Shown piece by piece: positions 1 through 7,521 of a stretch of 64,000 nt of DNA. The DNA is from an uncultured Sphingomonadaceae bacterium (GTDB taxonomy: Bacteria > Pseudomonadota > Alphaproteobacteria > Sphingomonadales > Sphingomonadaceae). The notes under the pieces are model-generated. The model worked only from the letters and a program-made list of their open reading frames with translations, was not told the origin of the DNA and ran no database searches. The position numbers and the translations under genes are program-made. Every line of letters begins with the position of its first letter. Position 1 is the stretch's first letter. The DNA lies in assembly GCA_947495985.1 (NCBI GenBank), contig CANMBD010000004.1, positions 1 through 64,000 of the forward strand. Direction: 5' to 3'.

Positions 1-446
1 GTGGGTCGTGGCAGCGGTGTTGGGATAGGCTGTGGAACCTGGGGCGGTACTGCAACCGGTGCTTGTGGCGGAACCGCTGTCGGAGCCGTTATCGGAGTGG
101 GCACGGCTTGCGGTACCGGCTGAGGCGTCGCAAAGGGTTTGGGGGTAGGTATTGGATATGGCTGCCGCGTCGGTACCGGCAGACCCGGGTTTGGCGGCGT
201 AAGGACCTGAACCGCGCCATTTGTTGCTGGTAAATTTGGGGTGTTTGGTTTTGTGGTGGTAACCGGCGGATCCACTGTACCTGTTGGCGGAATGTTCGGA
301 ACGCCCGCACCGCAAGCAGAGCTATGATGTGAGTTACCGACGCCGTTACACCAGCCAAAATGATTACCTTTTGCCATTGCGACCGAAGATGGCTGTCCGA
401 TGGCAACAATGATAGCTGCCATCACAAGAAGGGATCGATTGAACAT
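1..446 (-). CDS. Proline-rich exported protein, partial (C-terminus outside window)
   Basis: The reading frame starts at ATG 446 and stays open to the window edge, giving 148 complete codons. The first 25 or so residues are a signal peptide (positive start, hydrophobic core, AMA before KGNHFG). A short Cys/His/Gly segment follows (WCNGVGNSHHSSACGAG), then a tract rich in Pro with spaced PxP, QPxP and VPxP units. The start lies 1 bp after the stop of the two-partner-secretion transporter gene, so the two are almost certainly co-transcribed and this protein is a candidate cargo or accessory factor. No haemagglutinin-type TPS domain is visible in the part present. Function unknown. Confidence 0.75.
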   Translation of the reverse strand, partial: MFNRSLLVMAAIIVAIGQPSSVAMAKGNHFGWCNGVGNSHHSSACGAGVPNIPPTGTVDPPVTTTKPNTPNLPATNGAVQVLTPPNPGLPVPTRQPYPIPTPKPFATPQPVPQAVPTPITAPTAVPPQAPVAVPPQVPQPIPTPLPRP

Positions 447-447
447 T

Positions 448-2010
448 CTACCACCCTTTCCAGAGCCGGACATAGACCGCCAAATCACCAGAATCTGACT
501 GTGGCCCATCGCGGAGCGGCATTGCAAGCCAGGTTCGGAATCCGAAACCGTTTTGAAAACTTATATTCGCACCCAATCCGACGGATGCCAATGTTTGACT
601 GGCAGGCAGCAGTTGACCCGGTGTCCGATTGGAAACATATCCTACATCCGCGAAAGCAATGGGTCGTATGGAGAAACCGTTATCTTCATTGATATCCAAG
701 ACATGCTCCAACTGAAATGTCGCAGCAATGCCATTGTCACCTTCGGTTTCGCTTGGTGCATAACCTCTTAGATAAGGTTGGTGGCCCAGGCTGATTTTTT
801 CTACTTCGGGCAGAGATTCAAACGTCAGTTGGCTTTTGAGTTCAGCACGAAGATAGGTTGATGGACCAATGGACTGACTAGTGCCTATGGATGACCGGAA
901 GTGCGCAAATGTTTTGCTGCCGTCGATCGCTTGTCCCTGAGCGGTCTCAGGGCGTCCGCCAACGGTCAGGGTCGCCGATCCCTCTATCAAACTACCATTT
1001 TGCAGGAAATGGCCGGATATAAGGTGTAATCGAGCAGCATGCGCGGTGCTATCGGTCTCGCTGATTCCAAATTCTGAACGCGCGTCGAGATATTCATATT
1101 CTCCCAAGAGATAAGTGAAATTATGGATATCGCGGATAATAGGATGTGCCAACGCAATACCCAGATTGACGCCGCGTTGTTCGGAATCGGTGGTGACTTG
1201 CCTGAAATTTCTTTCAGAAAAGGCGGTTCCACCAACTAGCTCTAAATAAGTACCATTTGTTCCTACCGGAACGCGATATTGCAACAATCCCGTAAAGGCA
1301 TAGGATTCTCTTGGCTCCCTGACACCTACTCCAACAAGACGGAGTAAATCTCCGCCTTTGAGTATCGAGCTGAATTGCTGAGATCCGACCAGACGGATCG
1401 CATAGTCAGGCCGCAGCGGGACATTATCGATCATTATGCTGCCATTACTTTTGGATTGGCTGCCGGATAATCGTAGCTGCATCGCGGAACTTTCTGGATC
1501 GGCACTAAATGTGCTTCTGAGATCCACGCCTGAAAGATCGCTTGCCAGCATGAAAGCGCGCTCAAAATCATCTTGATGGATGGGCTGTTTCCCGACCAGG
1601 CTTTCTATGTAACTCCCAACGACAGAGGCGGTTTTTTGATCCAATCCCTCGATCTGGACTTGCGATATGAAACCCTCGTGCACGGTGATCTTGATTATAT
1701 TGGTTACGGGGTTGATGGAGCCAGCAACTTCCGCAAGAAAATATCCGTCTTCGCGGTAAATCAATTCAATCGCTTCAGCGATTCCAGATGCCGAGGAACT
1801 GCCTCTTGAGGCCTGTTCATGCGCATGGGCGTATCGCAAAAGTTGCTCAGGGTCATAAGCCGTAACCCCGCTTATGTGATAAGATCCAATTACGACGTCT
1901 GCGCCTTGGGCCGGAGCTTGCGCGCTTTGCGCCTCTGGCTGAGCAGATGCTCTTGCGCCTAGCGAGAATAGCAGAAACGCAATCAGCAGATAGATTTTTT
2001 TACTGCCCAT
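448..2010 (-). CDS. TpsB-type outer-membrane transporter (ShlB/FhaC/HecB family)
   Basis: The 520-residue protein has an N-terminal signal peptide ending near ARASAQ, a Q/A-rich linker, POTRA-like sequence at about residues 40-190 (GYFLAEV, IIKITVHEGFISQVQIEG) and a C-terminal beta-barrel with alternating hydrophobic strands that ends in an aromatic residue (RLWKGW). The family secretes large exoproteins across the outer membrane in two-partner secretion, recognising its partner through the POTRA domains. Length is close to the family norm of about 550. It is the upstream gene of a pair with the proline-rich protein that follows. The family call is firm; the substrate is not known. Confidence 0.88.
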   Translation of the reverse strand: MGSKKIYLLIAFLLFSLGARASAQPEAQSAQAPAQGADVVIGSYHISGVTAYDPEQLLRYAHAHEQASRGSSSASGIAEAIELIYREDGYFLAEVAGSINPVTNIIKITVHEGFISQVQIEGLDQKTASVVGSYIESLVGKQPIHQDDFERAFMLASDLSGVDLRSTFSADPESSAMQLRLSGSQSKSNGSIMIDNVPLRPDYAIRLVGSQQFSSILKGGDLLRLVGVGVREPRESYAFTGLLQYRVPVGTNGTYLELVGGTAFSERNFRQVTTDSEQRGVNLGIALAHPIIRDIHNFTYLLGEYEYLDARSEFGISETDSTAHAARLHLISGHFLQNGSLIEGSATLTVGGRPETAQGQAIDGSKTFAHFRSSIGTSQSIGPSTYLRAELKSQLTFESLPEVEKISLGHQPYLRGYAPSETEGDNGIAATFQLEHVLDINEDNGFSIRPIAFADVGYVSNRTPGQLLPASQTLASVGLGANISFQNGFGFRTWLAMPLRDGPQSDSGDLAVYVRLWKGW

Positions 2011-2109
2011 CTCTTTTTCGGTTCGCTCCTCGTTTCCAAAAACACTAGGTTTTGCTCGTTTATTTCTCGGAACCTTGCTTGGTTAATGAATCAGCGCTTC
2101 CTCTTATGG

Positions 2110-2499
2110 CTACTCGGCATAATCTTCGAAACCGATGACTTTTCCATCAAGAATTGTGCAACTGCCCGCAGCTCTTGTCTTGGGGTCATCCCAGCTCACG
2201 TTCCAGTAGATGATATAAGTTCCGTCACTTTCTGAAGATGGAAAAGCGGAAATAGCAGCATTTGGTAAGTCTTTGAATTTCTCGATATTGTACCAAACAT
2301 GATCATGGCAAACTTGGGCTGCAGCTATGGTCGCAGCATCGAAATCTCCCGCTGTCTCGCTTTGTGCATCCGCATCAAGATCGGATGGAGCACCGGTAAC
2401 AGCATCAGAAGTCTCTGCATCAACTGCTTCTTGACTTGGTTCAGAGGTACAACCGGAAAGACAGAGAACAGACGCTGCCCATATTCCAGAAAATTTCAT
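2110..2499 (-). CDS. Small lipoprotein of unknown function
   Basis: I start the 129-residue protein at ATG 2499 because GGGA precedes it by 6 nt and because a lipoprotein signal then begins at once (MKFSGIWAASVLCLSGC, lipobox LSGC). An acidic, Ala/Ser-rich spacer of about 40 residues separates the lipidated Cys from a small folded domain with one more conserved-looking Cys pair (QVCHDHVW, AGSCTILDGKVIGFEDY). In-frame starts further upstream have no ribosome binding site and would bury the signal. I do not recognise the family. The next gene upstream on this strand is a DUF805 protein, and its coding end lies close by. Confidence 0.65.
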   Translation of the reverse strand: MKFSGIWAASVLCLSGCTSEPSQEAVDAETSDAVTGAPSDLDADAQSETAGDFDAATIAAAQVCHDHVWYNIEKFKDLPNAAISAFPSSESDGTYIIYWNVSWDDPKTRAAGSCTILDGKVIGFEDYAE

Positions 2500-2554
2500 A
2501 GTTGGTCCCATCAAATTGCAGTTTTCAGATAATTTGCTTTTCACAATCGAAACT

Positions 2555-2911
2555 TCATTCGCTACCTTCAGAAGGTTGTACAAAAAAGTAGATCAACACC
2601 AATGTTCCAACGAGTGGGATTAGGCCTAACAAAATAAGCCAACCGGGTTTGCCAGCATCGCGCAGTCTGCGAATGCCCATTGCAATACTCGGAATGAATA
2701 TCGCCAGTGAATAAAGCCAACTCAGGGGTTGCGATGCACCAACGCCTTCAGTCGGCACGCCTAACGCAGGAGCTACTAAAAAATAGTCGGTAATTTGCAG
2801 CAAAATTGATATTATTACGGTCGCGAGAATCCAATACCAAAAGGTTGATCGAACCGTTTTTCCCGAAAAGTTGAAATAATTCGCAAATCCATATTTCAAT
2901 GCATCAAGCAT
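2555..2911 (-). CDS. DUF805 family inner-membrane protein
   Basis: The 118-residue protein shows the DUF805 pattern: an N-terminal amphipathic stretch ending FNFSGKTVRSTFWYW, several membrane segments, then the diagnostic IRRLRDAGKPGW motif followed by a last hydrophobic helix and a short polar tail. Such proteins (E. coli YhaH/YhaI type) are membrane proteins without an assigned activity. I chose ATG 2911 with GGGG about 9 nt upstream; ATGs at 2917 and 2920 are in frame and cannot be excluded. Confidence 0.82.
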   Translation of the reverse strand: MLDALKYGFANYFNFSGKTVRSTFWYWILATVIISILLQITDYFLVAPALGVPTEGVGASQPLSWLYSLAIFIPSIAMGIRRLRDAGKPGWLILLGLIPLVGTLVLIYFFVQPSEGSE

Positions 2912-2952
2912 GACCATCATCCCCAAATTCGAGTTATATTACGATCGGGCTT

Positions 2953-3759
2953 CTATCGACAGTTCCGTTTGCGCATCGAGCTTATATCGCGAACCGTTCC
3001 GCTGCGCGTGTGGACAGAAATACATTGTTTGGATGGCTTACGCCAATAGATCGAATAATGACCATCTCCATTGCCTGCACTATATTTGTCTTTCAGAACG
3101 AAGCCATAGCGCCCGGTCAATGTCCGTGTTGCCGCAACATTAAGTTGGCCCACGAGATTGTTGACATTGACGTGCCCTCTATAGCCCCCACCGCCGCCAT
3201 AGCCGGGCCGATAGGAAGTATTGTGATTTCTCTGTTGAACGCCCGCTGCATATCCCTGAGAATATGCATCCGAACGCGAGTAGTTGTGATAGGCTTGGTT
3301 ATAAAGGCCGTCGCGATATCCACGCTCATGGTCAGCCTCCCATTGATGAGATGAGTTGTGCTTCCCATCGCTATGATGGTGTGACTTATGAGATAGAACC
3401 AGTGCACCAATCAAGGCTGCAGCGCCAATTGCAACAGCAGCGCCAGAACCGCTATTTTTGTGGCCGCAATCTGATGAAGAAGTTTTATCGATGGAACGGA
3501 AAGTACCATCGATTGTTATTGCCGAGATGCAATGCTTTTTCCTATCGTTCCACCAATAAGACCAATGCTGGTCATCGCCTCTTGAGGAATCGATATGGAC
3601 ATAGCCCCGCGAGCGCAAAAGTCTTTCGCCTTGGCCAATACGGGAACCAACAACATCTTTAACTTCAGCAGGAGCTTTTGCCGATATCGCTGCAGATGGC
3701 AAAAAAGTAAGCGCACTTGATGTTGTCAAAACAATTATCGCCCGAGCAATGTAAGTCAT
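2953..3759 (-). CDS. Exported protein with two similar YW-Cys domains around a membrane segment and glycine/histidine linker
   Basis: The start at ATG 3759 is preceded by AAGGGG at a good distance. The 268-residue protein has a signal peptide (about 1-27), a first small domain at about 41-98 (WSYWWNDRKKHCISAITIDG), an Ala/Gly-rich hydrophobic segment at 105-123, a His-rich stretch (SHKSHHHS), a linker with repeated aromatic-Gly units (RGYRDGLYNQAY, YSQGYAAG) and a second copy of the first domain at about 205-268 (YSIYWRKPSKQCISVHTRSG). Each copy ends close to a Cys. The duplicated fold suggests an envelope or periplasmic role, but I do not know the family. Confidence 0.7.
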   Translation of the reverse strand: MTYIARAIIVLTTSSALTFLPSAAISAKAPAEVKDVVGSRIGQGERLLRSRGYVHIDSSRGDDQHWSYWWNDRKKHCISAITIDGTFRSIDKTSSSDCGHKNSGSGAAVAIGAAALIGALVLSHKSHHHSDGKHNSSHQWEADHERGYRDGLYNQAYHNYSRSDAYSQGYAAGVQQRNHNTSYRPGYGGGGGYRGHVNVNNLVGQLNVAATRTLTGRYGFVLKDKYSAGNGDGHYSIYWRKPSKQCISVHTRSGTVRDISSMRKRNCR

Positions 3760-4050
3760 CAGTAATCCCCTTGTATCGATCAATATATTTCCAATATCCT
3801 ATTTTAATAAAGTAATCTATCGGCCCTAATTACACTAAATAGCCGAAATTTCAACGGAATTTGAATTTTACTCATCGAAACTCTATCGTTGCTGCAGCTC
3901 ACTCAGCGGAATTACATTGATCAGAAATCACGCGGCTACTGAACAATTAGATGCTTTTTGTGGAAGTTCGGCAAAGACATTTCCCATGGCCGTAGATGAC
4001 CGTATTTTTGGTATCTAGCTATGCCTTGATCATCTGATCTATTCGGAACT

Positions 4051-4083
4051 AACGTCCGTTTTTGCGCCCAAAGCAGTCAGAAC
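4051..4083. repeat. Degenerate copy of the GTCCG hairpin element
   Basis: The segment reads ACGTCCGTTTTTGCGCCC then AAAGCAGTCAG. It aligns with the intact hairpin at 4160-4185 (TGTCCGCTT, loop, AAGCGGACA) with substitutions in both arms, so it looks like an eroded copy of the same element about 110 bp away. Confidence 0.4.
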
Positions 4084-4159
4084 CAGACAGTCTTCATTCG
4101 GCCCAGTTTCCGACGTTTTGTGCACTACCAAAAAGGTTGATAACATCCAGTATGTGAAA

Positions 4160-4185
4160 TGTCCGCTTAATCCCGAAAGCGGACA
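4160..4185. repeat. Perfect 9-bp inverted repeat (TGTCCGCTT / AAGCGGACA)
   Basis: Two 9-base arms match exactly and enclose an 8-base loop. No T-run follows on either strand, so it is not a typical intrinsic terminator. Hairpins of this type around the word GTCCGCTT recur in sphingomonad intergenic DNA as far as I recall, which would make it a dispersed repeat; that memory is unverified. Confidence 0.5.
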
Positions 4186-4248
4186 CTGGCCCAAACCTTC
4201 AAAACGACCGATTCCCCAAGGGTGGAGGCCGACGTAGCGAATGCCAAA

Positions 4249-4659
4249 TCAGTCGATTCCACGCCCTCGCACCAGCTGTCTCACACTACCGAGAACCATC
4301 TCCTCCCATTCTGCTTCACTCATGCCAGCGGCATGAGGTTTGATCGCAATGAAACCGTGAGTGCTTGCCCAGGATTGAAACGCGAGACGCCGAGCTTCCT
4401 CTTGCGCATTTTCGTCGCCGATGAGAGGTTGCACGGTACTGATTGCCACTGCAAAGCTTTCACGCGCGGCGCGCTTCGCTGCCTCTCCTGGAGAATAGTC
4501 AGTGGCTCCCATGCCAAACATCAATGCATAGCGATTCGTGTTTCGACGATAAAAGTCCAAGTAGGCCGTTGTCGATTTTATCACAGCGGCTGCAGGGTCT
4601 TCACCGCACGTTCTTTGCAGCTCTCTCCGAAAAACGTGAATTTCCCTGTTATCTACAGT
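4249..4659 (-). pseudogene. Remnant of a TetR-family regulator (ligand-binding half only)
   Basis: The frame encodes a segment like the C-terminal domain of TetR regulators of the WHG type: VFRRELQRTCG, then TTAYLDFYRRNTNRYALMFG, then helices to a stop at 4249. A TGA at 4660-4662 closes the frame upstream. None of the three frames upstream on this strand gives a TetR helix-turn-helix (no AxxLFxxxG or YxHFxxK pattern). The DNA-binding half therefore seems to have been lost by deletion or decay. A short protein from GTG 4584 could still be made, but it would not bind DNA as a TetR does. Confidence 0.55.
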
Positions 4660-5015
4660 TCAACAAGAGGCGAGCTCTACCCGAGACCGGTTCCACCCAG
4701 ACTGGGTCGCGCACCATTTCTTTTGCTTCTTTGTTGACATATTCGCCAATCACGCTAGAGCGCTCTCCACAAATTGCGGTTCTGCAAAGGATCACAATTT
4801 CCGTCCGAGACAGCCGGTGAGGGGAATTTGCCTCTCTTAATTTCCAGCCTAGACGGGGATCAGTTTTTTCGTGAGGACACTCACGGGTTTGCAATCAGCG
4901 TTTTCTGGCGCGATCAGGCAACCAAAACCCCCCTTCGGATTATACAGGACTGACTTCGGTTGGTTCTTTCGCTCGTCATTCTGGTTCGCACTGGAGTGGC
5001 GTTATTGAAGAAAGC

Positions 5016-5040
5016 GGATTGTGCTTCAAAAACGCAATCC
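5016..5040 (+). promoter_or_regulatory. Putative L10 leader hairpin before rplJ
   Basis: GGATTG (5016-5021) and CAATCC (5035-5040) are exact inverted repeats with a 13-base loop, ending 8 bases before the GGAG of rplJ. In many bacteria the rplJ leader folds into a structure bound by the L10-L7/L12 complex for autogenous control. I infer the same here from position only; a complete L10-leader fold was not modelled. Confidence 0.4.
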
Positions 5041-5057
5041 ACGTGAAGGAGCAAAAT

Positions 5058-5570
5058 ATGGATCGTGGTCAAAAGACCGAAGCCGTTGCTGCGCTGAACG
5101 CGACTTTCAAGGAAGCCGGGGTTGTTGTGGTGACACGCAATCTGGGCCTTACCGTGGCCGAGTCCACGGATCTCCGCGGAAAGATGCGTGAAGCTGGTGC
5201 AGGCTTCAAAGTCTCAAAAAACCGCCTTGCCAAACGCGCTCTGGAAGGAACCGACTATGCTCCGATAGCAGATATGCTGTCTGGGCCGGTCGCTCTTGCC
5301 ACATCGGATGATCCGGTGGCGGCTGCGAAAATCGCAGTCGAATTTGCAAAGTCTAACGATAAATTGGAAATCGTTGGCGGCGCAATGGGTGACACCCTTC
5401 TGGACGAAGCAGGCGTTAAATCTCTGGCCTCCATGCCTTCTCTTGATGAACTTCGCGGTACGATTGTTGGTCTGCTTGTTGCACCACAAACGAAAATCGC
5501 GCGGGTTGTCAAAGAACCAGCTGGAGCCCTTGCACGCGTAGTCGGCGCTTACGCCGCTTCGGGTGAATAA
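5058..5570 (+). CDS. rplJ: 50S ribosomal protein L10
   Basis: The 170-residue product matches L10: it opens MDRGQKTEAVAALN, has the core AGVVVVTRNLGLTVAESTDLRGKMREAG, the KNRLAKRAL motif that contacts 23S rRNA, and a C-terminal helix (LARVVGAYAA) that binds L7/L12 dimers. GGAG lies 6 nt before ATG 5058; an in-frame start at 5019 falls in the leader and lacks a Shine-Dalgarno. L10 forms the base of the ribosomal stalk. It is followed 43 bp later by rplL, as usual, but rplK/rplA do not precede it and rpoB does not follow within the same block. Confidence 0.97.
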   Translation: MDRGQKTEAVAALNATFKEAGVVVVTRNLGLTVAESTDLRGKMREAGAGFKVSKNRLAKRALEGTDYAPIADMLSGPVALATSDDPVAAAKIAVEFAKSNDKLEIVGGAMGDTLLDEAGVKSLASMPSLDELRGTIVGLLVAPQTKIARVVKEPAGALARVVGAYAASGE

Positions 5571-5613
5571 TTTTTACCGAAATAATTGATTAGAAATTTG
5601 GAGTGTATTGAAA

Positions 5614-5988
5614 ATGGCTGATATTGCTAAATTGGTTGAAGAACTATCGAAACTGACCGTTATGGAAGCGGCTGAACTGTCCAAAGCTCTTGAAGAAGAG
5701 TGGGGCGTATCTGCTGCAGCTGCTGTTGCAGTTGCCGGCCCAGCTGCTGGTGGCGGCGAAGCGGCTGCTGAAGAGAAAGACGAATTTGACGTCGTTCTGA
5801 CCGGCGACGGCGGCAAGAAAATCCAGGTGATTAAAGAAGTTCGTGCGATCACCGCTCTTGGCCTGACCGATGCGAAAGCCTTGGTCGAAGGCGCGCCTAA
5901 GCCAATCAAGGAAGGCGTTAACAAAGCAGAAGCTGAAGAGATCAAATCCAAGATCGAAGCAGCTGGCGGTACGGTTGAACTCAAGTAA
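5614..5988 (+). CDS. rplL: 50S ribosomal protein L7/L12
   Basis: The 124-residue acidic protein starts [22 protein letters not shown] (dimerisation domain), has an Ala/Gly hinge ([20 protein letters not shown]) and the conserved factor-binding domain ([44 protein letters not shown]). It is the multi-copy stalk protein that recruits translation GTPases. GGAG lies 10 nt before ATG 5614; a TTG two codons earlier is possible but would be atypical for the family. The transcript with rplJ probably ends at the hairpin at 6034. Confidence 0.97.
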   Translation: MADIAKLVEELSKLTVMEAAELSKALEEEWGVSAAAAVAVAGPAAGGGEAAAEEKDEFDVVLTGDGGKKIQVIKEVRAITALGLTDAKALVEGAPKPIKEGVNKAEAEEIKSKIEAAGGTVELK

Positions 5989-6027
5989 TAGGTTCACCGA
6001 AATAAGCCGAACGGCTTATTGACAAGA

Positions 6028-6996
6028 TCAAGGGGCGGTTTCCGTTTTGGAAGCCGCCTTTTTTGATTCCAGTTTCCCCGCAATCCATTTTTGTGCGGCT
6101 TCCACGGCCCCTTCTTTCGTCGCCTCAAAATCGGGGATCACGCCGGTTCCCTCCCAATTGCTTCCTGTATGGGGGCTATAGGGCCTGGTTTCTGGAATCA
6201 CGATGTGCCAGCCGCCGGTCAAGGGTACGGCATCGCCCAGCATATGGGCTCCGCCGCCGCTTGGAGAACCAAAGACAACCGCCCGGCCTTGTGCCTGCAG
6301 CGAATAGGCAACGGCCTCTGGGGCGGAAAATGTACTTTTGTCGACAATGATGGCAAGCGGTCGTTCGATTCCATATCGCGGCCATTGCAGTGCCGGTTCT
6401 TTCGTATCCGGCTTTTTACCATGACGGGTTTCGCGGTGCAGCGGGATTTTGGAACCCGGTGCCATAAAGGTCCATTGTACGGGCCATTCGGTTTCCGGAG
6501 ATCCGCCGGGATTGTTGCGCAGATCGAGTATCAGGCCATCGCTGCAGCTCACCAGTTCAAAGGCAGCCGTCATTGCTATTCGGGCCGTTGAAAACTCATA
6601 GAAATCAGTCAGGTGAAGATAGGAAATATTGCCTTTTAACCGCTCTACCTGTTTGACACCAAATCCTCTGGCCGGTGCACCATCTCTCCATTTTTCCAGC
6701 CAGTCATCATCTCCGGCCTGAGAGGAATTCGGAGCATATTCAACGAAGACATGGCCGTCGTTTAGAATAGCGCGCAATTGTTTGGTCATGTGCTTTGCAA
6801 AGGCCTCGCCATCGGTACAATGTTGATAGAAAGCGCCTTCGTGCAGTTTTTTCCTGACTGCGGCGGCCGAGCGGGTTGCAACATCGGCAAGGACATATTT
6901 GCGGTCGATCGCTTCTGCCATTTCGGTGACTGCGGCCCGTTCTTCGGTGCAATCTGCCGGTATTGGCTGCAGTGACAATAGGAATGCTGATATCAT
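6028..6996 (-). CDS. S41 family peptidase (tail-specific protease-like)
   Basis: The 322-residue protein has an N-terminal helical part (AEAIDRKYVLADVATRSAAAVRKKL) like the S41_N domain, then the protease domain with DLRNNPGGSPE (oxyanion region) and the nucleophile segment VDKSTFSAPEAVAY, followed by GGGAHMLGD and the IPDFEA end. These match the interphotoreceptor-retinoid-binding-protein-like S41 group rather than CtpA, and no PDZ domain is visible. The start is short and hydrophobic (MISAFLLSLQ), so export is possible but uncertain. Its ATG overlaps the stop of the MarR gene by 4 bp, so the pair is translationally coupled. Confidence 0.85.
   Translation of the reverse strand: MISAFLLSLQPIPADCTEERAAVTEMAEAIDRKYVLADVATRSAAAVRKKLHEGAFYQHCTDGEAFAKHMTKQLRAILNDGHVFVEYAPNSSQAGDDDWLEKWRDGAPARGFGVKQVERLKGNISYLHLTDFYEFSTARIAMTAAFELVSCSDGLILDLRNNPGGSPETEWPVQWTFMAPGSKIPLHRETRHGKKPDTKEPALQWPRYGIERPLAIIVDKSTFSAPEAVAYSLQAQGRAVVFGSPSGGGAHMLGDAVPLTGGWHIVIPETRPYSPHTGSNWEGTGVIPDFEATKEGAVEAAQKWIAGKLESKKAASKTETAP
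6034..6064 (+). terminator. Intrinsic terminator of rplJL
   Basis: A 10-bp stem (GGCGGTTTCC / GGAAGCCGCC, one G-T wobble) with a 5-base loop is followed directly by TTTTTT. It faces the plus strand. The stem lies wholly inside the last codons of the convergent S41 peptidase gene, whose stop is at 6028. A second inverted repeat (AATAAGCC-gaac-GGCTTATT, 6001-6020) precedes it but has no T-run. Confidence 0.85.
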
Positions 6997-7490
6997 GGGT
7001 CTTCGTCTCCATCGATGAATGCCGTTTCAATACGCTCAGCAAAGCTCAGCCGGTCGAGCGCGTCATCCAGCGCGTCTAGTTGTTTGAGAAAATCGGGCGC
7101 CGCTTCCTTCAACAGTGCTTCGGCGGCCTGATCCACCACGCGGGATATTGCCGACACCTGCTCCAGCTTTTCGTCACCGGTGGGGGTCAGGTGCAATATC
7201 TTGCTGCGCGCATCGCTTGTGTCTGTCTTGCGCTCCAACAAACCTGCTTTTTCCATGGCGCGCACAACCTGAACCATCGCGACATGGCTTTGGCCAAGCA
7301 TTTTTGTCGCATCGCGGCTGTTCATCGGGCCGTGATCCTTGAGCAGCATGCCGAGTGCAAACCAGCGTTGTTCAAAGTCCAACTCGCGGCGGTAAACCTC
7401 GGTCACATTGCCGTTCAGCCGTTCAAACAGGCGTCTGATGCGCGTGCCAAGTGTTTTTATTCCTGCGTCGCGGAGATAGTCATTTTCCAT
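6993..7490 (-). CDS. MarR family transcriptional regulator
   Basis: The 165-residue protein has the MarR layout: N-terminal dimer helices (LGTRIRRLFERLNGNV), winged helix at about 55-115 (MNSRDATKMLGQSHVAMVQVVRAMEKAGLLERK, then the wing DTSDARSKILHLTPTGDEKL) and C-terminal dimer helices. MarR proteins usually repress their own operon and release DNA on binding small phenolic or lipophilic ligands. A perfect 10-bp-arm palindrome overlaps its start codon (7489-7512), which fits autoregulation. No Shine-Dalgarno precedes ATG 7490, so the transcript may be leaderless. It overlaps the S41 peptidase gene by 4 bp. Confidence 0.9.
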   Translation of the reverse strand: MENDYLRDAGIKTLGTRIRRLFERLNGNVTEVYRRELDFEQRWFALGMLLKDHGPMNSRDATKMLGQSHVAMVQVVRAMEKAGLLERKTDTSDARSKILHLTPTGDEKLEQVSAISRVVDQAAEALLKEAAPDFLKQLDALDDALDRLSFAERIETAFIDGDEDP

Positions 7491-7512
7491 ATATGTAAGT
7501 TGTTACATATAT
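7489..7512. promoter_or_regulatory. Palindromic operator candidate at the marR start
   Basis: ATATATGTAA and TTACATATAT are perfect inverted repeats with a 4-base spacer (gttg). The left arm includes the first two bases of the marR start codon. MarR proteins bind such 16-24 bp palindromes, so occupancy would block the promoter or the start of the marR-peptidase operon. Confidence 0.65.
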
Positions 7513-7521
7513 TTTGAGATG

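Larger units (their letters stand above)
3784..4248. other. Gene-poor intergenic region with hairpin-forming repeats
   Basis: I see no plausible gene here on either strand. The stretch is AT-richer than its surroundings at the left end. It holds one perfect hairpin (4160-4185) and a decayed similar sequence at 4051-4083, listed separately. Confidence 0.5.

Noticed and set aside
89..409. Open minus-strand frame of 106 codons at the left end
   Set aside because: It lies in another frame over the proline-rich exported protein, is very Arg-rich and has no signal or ribosome site; codon pattern favours the proline-rich frame.
4734..4761. TTGACA-N16-TAGAGC as a promoter for rplJ
   Set aside because: The -10 match is poor (3 of 6) and it would leave a leader of about 290 nt; kept out of the feature list.
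4649..4894. Minus-strand frame of 81 codons upstream of the TetR remnant
   Set aside because: It shows no HTH or known domain and does not join the TetR remnant in a sensible way.
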